Assembly (NCBI GenBank): GCA_023429265.1
Contig: JAEYVS010000102.1
Span: 1 to 11,745, forward strand
Direction: 5' to 3'
DNA length: 11,745 nt
Source of the DNA: Bacteroidota bacterium
Lineage (GTDB): Bacteria > Bacteroidota > Ignavibacteria > Tepidaquicellales > Tepidaquicellaceae
Positions 7,002-11,745 of the stretch are shown one piece after another. The translations under genes were made by a program, and so were the position numbers. The first letter of the stretch is position 1. Every line of letters starts with the position of its first letter. A model generated the notes under the pieces. It searched no databases. It saw only the letters and a list, made by a program, of their open reading frames with translations, and was not told the origin of the DNA.

Positions 7002-8462
7002 CTATTTAACTAATAGCATTTTTTTGGTTTCAGTAAATTCATCCGTCTCAAGCTTATAAAAATATACTCCGGTTGTTAGTCCGCTCGCATCAAATGTCAC
7101 CGAATACTCCCCTGCATGTTCAAATTTATCCACTATGGTTTTAATAGCTTTACCGCTAATGTCGTAGACTGTCAATCTAACGTTTGAACCCCAGGGTAAT
7201 ACATAACCAATGCTTGTAGAGGGATTAAAGGGGTTTGGATAATTATCTCTAAGTATAAATTTGTCTGGATGAGATACCGGATCTTCTATACCTACTAATG
7301 CCATGATACCTTCCTTAACAAAAAGATCAGAGACAACATTTCCGAAGCGAGATGCTGCCGGAGTAAATGATATTGCAACTTCACCGTGGTTTTTAGCAGT
7401 GACAGATGTTGAACCCATGGAAAGATATGCACCTGCGCTGTCCTGGTAAACCAGAAATGGTCCGTTAAATACCGTACCCTGTCCGTAAACCAGGAAAACA
7501 CCCTTAGGTCCTGATGAGTTATTATTGGCGTAGGTGACATATAAATTTCCTACATCGTCAGTATCAATACTTCTCCAGAATGCGGGAAGACCTACACCAG
7601 GAGGCACTATAGCAACCGGGGCAGTAAAGCTACCTCCTATAGGACGTGATATCACATATAACCTGTTATCAGTTGACAGCCTGTAGACAATATATACTGT
7701 GTTATTATTATCAATTGTGATATCAGGATAAGATACATTAGCGCTAAGCCCGGTTGGAATGCTAACTAATGAGCCGCCTTCATTCGTAAAATACATTAAC
7801 GCACCACCGTTGAAATTGGTATTTGTTGTATATGTTATGTGAACGTTGTTAAGATTATCAACTGCGGCTTCGATATCGTTTTCTCCTGAAGCTTCCGCAG
7901 GTCCGAGAGTTATCTCAGGTCCAAGCTGGCTTGTGATGAAATTGTATGTTCTATAGTAGGCATTATCCTGACCGGTCACGAATGTCATATACACAAAATG
8001 AGCAATGCTGTCAGTACCTACAGCCATGTGCGGTGTGGCTTTATTCAAGCCCCCTGAAGTGATCCAGACAGTATTAGAAAAATCCCCTGTTGTCTGCCGT
8101 TCATTTGCATAAATGACCTGGAAGAGATTTGAACCATCGCGTCTTTCCCAGCCAATGTGAACATTATTCTGCCAGTCAAAATCAACGATGGCATAATTAT
8201 CATCAATATTATTATTTGTTACACGAATTTTCTCTATAGTTCCGCTCCGATCTGTCCAAAAGAAAATGTCTCTCGTCTCGCTGGCTGTATGAAATTGCCT
8301 GGTATTGACAATATTATAGTTGCCATTTGCATCATATTTTATCTGGGCTCGGTAATTATAAAAACTGTCAAGCGCAAGAGTATCCAAGGGGAAATTCAGA
8401 TATCCCTGTCCAAATACATTTTGAGAGCCAACAAGCAATAAGAATATTAAAAATCTTTTCAT
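7002..8462 (-). CDS. Secreted propeller-like protein with a type IX secretion C-terminal sorting domain
   Basis: A 486-residue exported protein. Residues 1-18 are a signal peptide (MKRFLIFLLLVG core, cleavage probably VFG-Q). Residues about 60-390 contain repeated segments of the form D-x-x-N-x-V-H-I/Y-x-x-Y (for example NNVHIGWE, NNVHITYT, NTVYIVYR, GNLYVTYA), spaced like the blades of a sialidase/BNR-type beta-propeller. No catalytic residues could be assigned. Residues about 402-486 are a type A T9SS sorting domain: YPNPFNPST at 408-416, then LTVYDISGKAIKTI, a GEYSVTFDASGL strand, GVYFYKLET and a basic end (KKMLLVK). Proteins with this tail cross the outer membrane through the Por/T9SS machinery and have the tail removed, ending up released or surface-attached. 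The YPNPFNPST form is common in Ignavibacteria and relatives. It is a single gene between a shared terminator and its own upstream region, with an ATG start and no Shine-Dalgarno sequence. The ligand or substrate is unknown. Confidence 0.88.
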   Translation of the reverse strand: MKRFLIFLLLVGSQNVFGQGYLNFPLDTLALDSFYNYRAQIKYDANGNYNIVNTRQFHTASETRDIFFWTDRSGTIEKIRVTNNNIDDNYAIVDFDWQNNVHIGWERRDGSNLFQVIYANERQTTGDFSNTVWITSGGLNKATPHMAVGTDSIAHFVYMTFVTGQDNAYYRTYNFITSQLGPEITLGPAEASGENDIEAAVDNLNNVHITYTTNTNFNGGALMYFTNEGGSLVSIPTGLSANVSYPDITIDNNNTVYIVYRLSTDNRLYVISRPIGGSFTAPVAIVPPGVGLPAFWRSIDTDDVGNLYVTYANNNSSGPKGVFLVYGQGTVFNGPFLVYQDSAGAYLSMGSTSVTAKNHGEVAISFTPAASRFGNVVSDLFVKEGIMALVGIEDPVSHPDKFILRDNYPNPFNPSTSIGYVLPWGSNVRLTVYDISGKAIKTIVDKFEHAGEYSVTFDASGLTTGVYFYKLETDEFTETKKMLLVK

Positions 8463-8554
8463 ATGTCTTAATTAGATTATCATTATGAAAAGAATAAAAT
8501 AAACAGCTTTTTTTTACAAGTGAATTCAATGTATCATTTATCGGGTTAATTTGC

Positions 8555-8562
8555 TAATTTTG
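8555..8562 (+). promoter_or_regulatory. Candidate Bacteroidota-type -7 element
   Basis: TAATTTTG matches the TAnnTTTG consensus of the primary sigma factor in Bacteroidota and lies 57 nt before the ATG of the first serine hydrolase gene. No good TTTG is found about 19 nt upstream, so the -33 half is missing or degenerate. The rest of this 157-bp divergent spacer is AT-rich, with a T-run near 8508-8515 and nothing else recognised. Confidence 0.35.
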
Positions 8563-8619
8563 TATTACACGCATTTCCGGGGGACCTGTAAAATTCATCA
8601 CAAACTTTAAATAACACCA

Positions 8620-9810
8620 ATGAAAGTCAAAGCATCCTGCTTATTAATGTTTGTATTCTTTTCCACATTGATCTTTTCTGCGTGCGGTGAAAAAAATGAC
8701 GTCACGACCAACAAAAAAGACAGCACCGGCATAACCACAGAAACCGGGAAACAATTTTCCCCCGAGATCATCGCAAAATTAGATTCCATACTTAATGCTG
8801 CAATGATAAATGACAGTATCCCGAGTGTTACAGGCGGTATCTGGATCCCTTCGATGGGCGAATATACTTTCGCAAAAGGCGTTTCAAACCGCGAAACAGG
8901 TGCTGAGCGTAACCTTACAGACCATTTTAGAATTGGAAGTGTCACAAAGACCTTTACAGCTACCGTAGTCCTTATGCTTTGCGATGAGGGCAAGCTCACG
9001 CTCAACGATAAGCTCGACAAATACTTCCCGGAAACACCAAACGCAAAAGACATCACCATAAGGATGCTCCTGGATATGACCAGTGGACTCGGAGATTATC
9101 TGCAGGCAAAGGAAATTGATGATAAACTAAGCGACAGCTTGACTGTTAAATTTACTGATGAAGAACTTTATTCTATCGCGATAAAACAACCGGTAGAATT
9201 TTTACCCGGTGAAAAAGGAAAGTGGAAGTATTCCAATACAAATTACTTTATTCTCGGAATGCTCATTCATAAGATCACAGGCAATGAATGGTATAAGGAA
9301 GTAACAACCAGAATAATCGATAAACTTGGAATGAAGAATACCCTCTGTCCTACAACTCCTGAAATTCCCGCTCCTTTTACTTCAGGATATATTAGGGACA
9401 GTACCGGAAAAGTAATGAATGTAACAGAAGTAGATCCTTCCTTTACAGGTTCCGCGGGTAATATGATATCGAATATTCCTGACCTGCAGATCTGGGCTAA
9501 AGCTCTTACAGAGGGAACTCTGCTTAGTGATACTATGCAGGCTGAGAGAGTGAAATTTGTACCGACTTTTGTAACAGATAAATTATCATATGGACTGGGA
9601 ATGCTCAATGTAGACGGATTTTGGGGTCATAACGGAGGTATCCCTGGTTTTAATACCAGTATGTACCGTTCCCTCGAAAAGGATGCTCTCTTCATTATAA
9701 GTGTTAATATGTATCTTGACGGAGGAGCTTCCGATAAGATTTATACACAACTGGTGAAGGCAATCTATCCGGATAACACAGGATTTCCTATACCCCAGCA
9801 TACTAAATAA
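8620..9810 (+). CDS. Lipoprotein serine hydrolase, beta-lactamase/D-Ala-D-Ala carboxypeptidase family (first of a tandem pair)
   Basis: A 396-residue protein of the class C beta-lactamase/R61-type carboxypeptidase superfamily (PF00144). The N-terminus is a lipoprotein signal: a hydrophobic stretch ending FSAC, with Cys22 as the lipidation site. A polar Thr-rich tether (CGEKNDVTT onward, to about residue 43) follows. All three active-site motifs are present: SVTK at 107-110 (nucleophile Ser107, Lys110), YSN at 204-206, and HNG at 337-339 in GHNGGIPGF, the place of KTG in classical beta-lactamases and HTG in R61. Family members hydrolyse D-Ala peptides, beta-lactams or esters; the motifs alone cannot choose among these. 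The mature domain of about 350 residues is complete. It is probably anchored in the outer membrane and faces the periplasm or surface. The ATG start has no Shine-Dalgarno sequence. A paralog follows after 76 bp without a terminator between, so co-transcription is possible. Confidence 0.92.
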   Translation: MKVKASCLLMFVFFSTLIFSACGEKNDVTTNKKDSTGITTETGKQFSPEIIAKLDSILNAAMINDSIPSVTGGIWIPSMGEYTFAKGVSNRETGAERNLTDHFRIGSVTKTFTATVVLMLCDEGKLTLNDKLDKYFPETPNAKDITIRMLLDMTSGLGDYLQAKEIDDKLSDSLTVKFTDEELYSIAIKQPVEFLPGEKGKWKYSNTNYFILGMLIHKITGNEWYKEVTTRIIDKLGMKNTLCPTTPEIPAPFTSGYIRDSTGKVMNVTEVDPSFTGSAGNMISNIPDLQIWAKALTEGTLLSDTMQAERVKFVPTFVTDKLSYGLGMLNVDGFWGHNGGIPGFNTSMYRSLEKDALFIISVNMYLDGGASDKIYTQLVKAIYPDNTGFPIPQHTK

Positions 9811-9835
9811 AGAAAGTTTCTTCACGATAGTAGTT

Positions 9836-9843
9836 TAGCTTTG
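9836..9843 (+). promoter_or_regulatory. Candidate Bacteroidota-type -7 element before the second serine hydrolase
   Basis: TAGCTTTG matches TAnnTTTG and lies 43 nt before the ATG at 9887. A TTTC at 9817-9820 is the only nearby candidate for a -33 box, and its spacing of 15 nt is short. If real, the second paralog has its own promoter within the 76-bp gap. A weak 5-bp hairpin (GGGTT 9856-9860, AACCC 9867-9871) sits in the leader. Confidence 0.33.
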
Positions 9844-9886
9844 CCGGTGAGAATCGGGTTTTTAATAACCCTTAAAATAATTCGAT

Positions 9887-11059
9887 ATGAAATTTTTAAA
9901 AGTATTGCTAATTTTAACGATCATTTCATTCTACGGATGCGGTGAGAAAACAGATGTTACTACAGGTAAGGACACAACTAAAACTACCGGTACTCAGTCA
10001 ACGGGAGAGCAATTTCCTGATGAGACCATTAAAAGGCTGGATTCGGTGCTTAATCATGCAATGATGACTGACAGCATCCCCGGTATCATCGGTGGAATTT
10101 GGATACCCGGCAAAGGAGAATATACCTTTTCGAAGGGAACATCTGAGCTGGGAAAAGATAACCCGAGGACAATGGATCAGAACATCCGCATTGGAAGCAT
10201 TACTAAAACATTCACTGCGACTGTCTTCCTTCAGCTATGTGATGAAGGCAAAGTGGCATTAAATGACAAGCTGGATAAGTATTTCCCCCAGGTGCCAAAT
10301 GCAAAGGACATTACAATGAGAATGCTCCTCGATATGACGAGCGGACTGGGAGATTTCCTCGATGCGCCGGTGCTCGACAGCGCTTTTTTTCACGTTGGTA
10401 ATGGTGACAGAAAATTCACTGACGAGCAGATCCTCGAGATATCAATAAAGCTTCCACCGGTATTTTCACCGGGAGAACAGGGTAAATGGAATTACTCAAA
10501 TATCAATTATCTGCTTCTTGGAATGATCATAAAGAAAGTTACTAATAATTCCTGGGAAAGTGAAATAACAGAGAGGATAATAAAAAAACTGAACCTCACG
10601 AATACCGAAGTACCAACTTCGCCAAATATGCCCTCACCCCATGCTCACGGCTATATGAGGGACACTTCTACCGGTGAAGTAAAGGACGTAACAATAATGG
10701 AGCCCTCCATAACAGGCTCCGCTGGATGCATGATATCAAATATTAATGACCTCACAATATGGTCTAAAGCCTTAAGCGATGGCACGCTTCTCAGCGATAC
10801 AATGCAGGCTGAAAGAATGAAACTGGTACCAACCTATGTGATGGATTTTATGAAGTATGGGCTGGGAATACTTGACTTTGTGGGTTTTTCTGGACATAAT
10901 GGAGGTATAACCGGCTTTAATACCAGTATGTACTATAATGAAGAAAAGAATGCCCTCTTTATACTCAATGTAAATATGTTCGGCAGACAGGGTGGAGTTT
11001 CGGATAAAATATTCACCGGACTGGCAAAGGTCATTTACCCGGATATGCCGTGGAAATAA
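9887..11059 (+). CDS. Lipoprotein serine hydrolase, beta-lactamase/D-Ala-D-Ala carboxypeptidase family (second of a tandem pair)
   Basis: A 390-residue paralog of the preceding gene, matching it along the whole length with only small insertions. Examples are shared DKLDKYFP, NAKDIT, LLDMTSGLGD, LLSDTMQAER and GHNGG. The lipoprotein signal ends FYGC with Cys18 as the lipidation site, and the tether again begins CGEK-x-DVTT. Active-site motifs are SITK (104-107), YSN (203-205) and HNG (337-339), so both copies look catalytically intact. The copies differ most in the tether, in the segment after SGLGD (residues about 157-175, with an insert HVGNGDRK) and at the C-terminus, where this copy ends PDMPWK and lacks the extra tail of the first. 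Differences near the active-site mouth could mean different substrates, which is inference. Start ATG, no Shine-Dalgarno sequence. A rho-independent terminator follows 18 bp after the stop. Confidence 0.92.
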   Translation: MKFLKVLLILTIISFYGCGEKTDVTTGKDTTKTTGTQSTGEQFPDETIKRLDSVLNHAMMTDSIPGIIGGIWIPGKGEYTFSKGTSELGKDNPRTMDQNIRIGSITKTFTATVFLQLCDEGKVALNDKLDKYFPQVPNAKDITMRMLLDMTSGLGDFLDAPVLDSAFFHVGNGDRKFTDEQILEISIKLPPVFSPGEQGKWNYSNINYLLLGMIIKKVTNNSWESEITERIIKKLNLTNTEVPTSPNMPSPHAHGYMRDTSTGEVKDVTIMEPSITGSAGCMISNINDLTIWSKALSDGTLLSDTMQAERMKLVPTYVMDFMKYGLGILDFVGFSGHNGGITGFNTSMYYNEEKNALFILNVNMFGRQGGVSDKIFTGLAKVIYPDMPWK

Positions 11060-11077
11060 CTTAAATCCTACAATTTC

Positions 11078-11114
11078 AAAGCCGCTCCGAGGACCTCCTT
11101 GAAGCGGCTTTTTT
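11078..11114 (+). terminator. Rho-independent terminator after the serine hydrolase pair
   Basis: AAAGCCGCT (11078-11086) pairs with AGCGGCTTT (11103-11111) around a 16-nt loop that holds a small GAGG/CCTC pairing, and the stem runs into six Ts (11109-11114). It lies just past the second hydrolase stop. The A-tract on the left could also support leftward termination, but no leftward gene is present here. Confidence 0.85.
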
Positions 11115-11178
11115 CATAATAGACTGTTAATTTTCGCTAAAGAATTTTATTTTTATTTTAAAATTTAAAAATCCGTCT

Positions 11179-11580
11179 ATGGCTAAACTAACGGAGATAA
11201 AAACCAAGCCAACCAAAGCAAGTGTTAAGGATTTCATTGAAAGCGTTGAGAGCGAACAGAAACGTAACGATGCTAAAACAATCCTTAAAATGATGCAAAA
11301 GGCATACGGAAGTACACCCAAAATGTGGGGTCCTTCCATAATAGGATTCGGGAAAAAGATTTATAAAAGTCCTATGACAGATAGAGAAGTAGAGTGTTTT
11401 GACATTGGATTTTCTCCAAGGAAATCCAGCTTAACATTGTATATCGAAAAACCAGACGCTGATCTCAAAAAGTTAGGGAAACATAAAACCGGCAAGTCCT
11501 GCCTTTATATAAATAAACTTGAAGATATAGATTTAAAGGTTTTGGAGAAAATGATCAGTAGATCCTCAAAGAAGAAATAA
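11179..11580 (+). CDS. DUF1801 (YdhG-like) protein, first tandem copy
   Basis: A complete 133-residue small soluble protein of the DUF1801 family. Hallmarks in order are an N-terminal helix DFIESVESEQKRND (about 18-31), ILKMMQKAYG, PKMWGPSIIGFG (about 48-59), then IGFSPRKSSLTLYI and LGKHKTGKSCLYINKLEDID, ending in a basic tail. There is no signal peptide or membrane segment, so it is cytoplasmic. The family's biochemical role is not settled. A Bacillus subtilis relative has been discussed as frataxin-like, which is not enough to assign a function here. The ATG start has a leader almost entirely A/T (11127-11170) and no Shine-Dalgarno sequence. It is isolated from the hydrolases by the terminator at 11078-11114 and is followed after 12 bp by a near-identical paralog, so the two are surely one transcript. 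Confidence 0.9.
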   Translation: MAKLTEIKTKPTKASVKDFIESVESEQKRNDAKTILKMMQKAYGSTPKMWGPSIIGFGKKIYKSPMTDREVECFDIGFSPRKSSLTLYIEKPDADLKKLGKHKTGKSCLYINKLEDIDLKVLEKMISRSSKKK

Positions 11581-11592
11581 ATTCAATATTAT

Positions 11593-11745
11593 ATGGCAAA
11601 ACTCGTAGAAATTAAAACCAAAGAAAATAAAGCCAGCGTTAAAGACTTCATCAATAGCGTTGATGACGAACAAAAGCGCAAAGACAGTCAAACCATACTC
11701 AAAATGATGCAAAAGGCATCAGGCAGTAAACCTAAAATGTGGGGT
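11593..11745 (+). CDS. DUF1801 protein, second tandem copy (3' end cut by the window edge)
   Basis: The ATG at 11593 opens a frame of 51 codons that runs off the right edge. The visible part aligns without gaps to the first 51 residues of the preceding gene, with 40 identities by direct count, including MAKL-x-EIKTK, KASVKDFI, TILKMMQKA and PKMWG. This fixes it as a DUF1801 paralog from a fairly recent tandem duplication. It begins 12 bp after the previous stop with no terminator or Shine-Dalgarno sequence between. Nothing can be said about the C-terminal half. Confidence 0.87.
   Translation, partial: MAKLVEIKTKENKASVKDFINSVDDEQKRKDSQTILKMMQKASGSKPKMWG

Noticed and set aside
8607..9059. 150-codon open frame on the minus strand opposite the first serine hydrolase
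   Set aside because: The sense strand is a full-length hydrolase with all motifs; the antisense product shows no recognisable family.
9856..9871. GGGTT/AACCC hairpin in the gap between the two serine hydrolases
   Set aside because: Only a 5-bp stem, and the sequence after it is not a T-run, so it is not supported as a terminator.
11127..11178. AT-rich palindromic-looking tract before the first DUF1801 gene
   Set aside because: Its symmetry follows from runs of A and T; it shows no defined inverted repeat with mixed bases and no TAnnTTTG box.
1..11745. CRISPR array, tRNA or rRNA genes, insertion sequences, phage or defence genes
   Set aside because: No regularly spaced repeats, cloverleaf-like segments, transposase or integrase motifs, or attachment-site duplications were seen on either strand.

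Overview
The window looks like a chromosomal segment from the Bacteroidota/Chlorobi (FCB) side of the tree, most plausibly an Ignavibacteria-type bacterium. Four things point there. One protein ends in a type IX secretion sorting domain with the YPNPFNPST signature. Almost no start codon has a Shine-Dalgarno sequence, and starts sit in AT-rich leaders. Two leaders carry a TAnnTTTG element like the Bacteroidota -7 box. Base composition is moderately AT-rich, and Omp85-type outer-membrane and lipoprotein genes show a two-membrane cell. The species-level assignment is inference.

Layout. Positions 1-3549 (minus strand) hold three consecutive M16-family peptidase genes, read from 3549 down to the left edge. 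The first two keep the zinc-binding HxxEH motif. The third, cut by the window edge, has lost it and looks like a non-catalytic partner subunit. A 138-bp AT-rich divergent spacer with short TTAAA/TTTAA palindromes separates this operon from a rightward gene (3688-6924). That gene encodes a three-part protein: an HExxH metallopeptidase-like domain, a TolB-like beta-propeller and a C-terminal Omp85/BamA-type barrel. A strong bidirectional terminator (6950-6984) separates it from a convergent gene (7002-8462) for a secreted propeller-like protein with a T9SS C-terminal signal. To the right, two tandem paralogous lipoprotein genes (8620-9810 and 9887-11059) encode serine hydrolases of the beta-lactamase/D-Ala-D-Ala carboxypeptidase class, closed by a terminator at 11078-11114. 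The window ends with two tandem DUF1801 genes, the second truncated by the right edge.

How the parts may relate. The secreted and envelope genes (3688-11059) share a cell-surface theme: a barrel protein with a metallopeptidase-like domain, a T9SS cargo and two lipid-anchored serine hydrolases. They are not one operon. The M16 operon has no visible signal peptides and appears cytoplasmic. A recurring feature is local gene duplication: three M16 genes, two serine hydrolases and two DUF1801 genes are each arranged head to tail. No tRNA, rRNA, CRISPR array, insertion sequence or phage gene was seen. No gene-free stretch exceeds about 160 bp.
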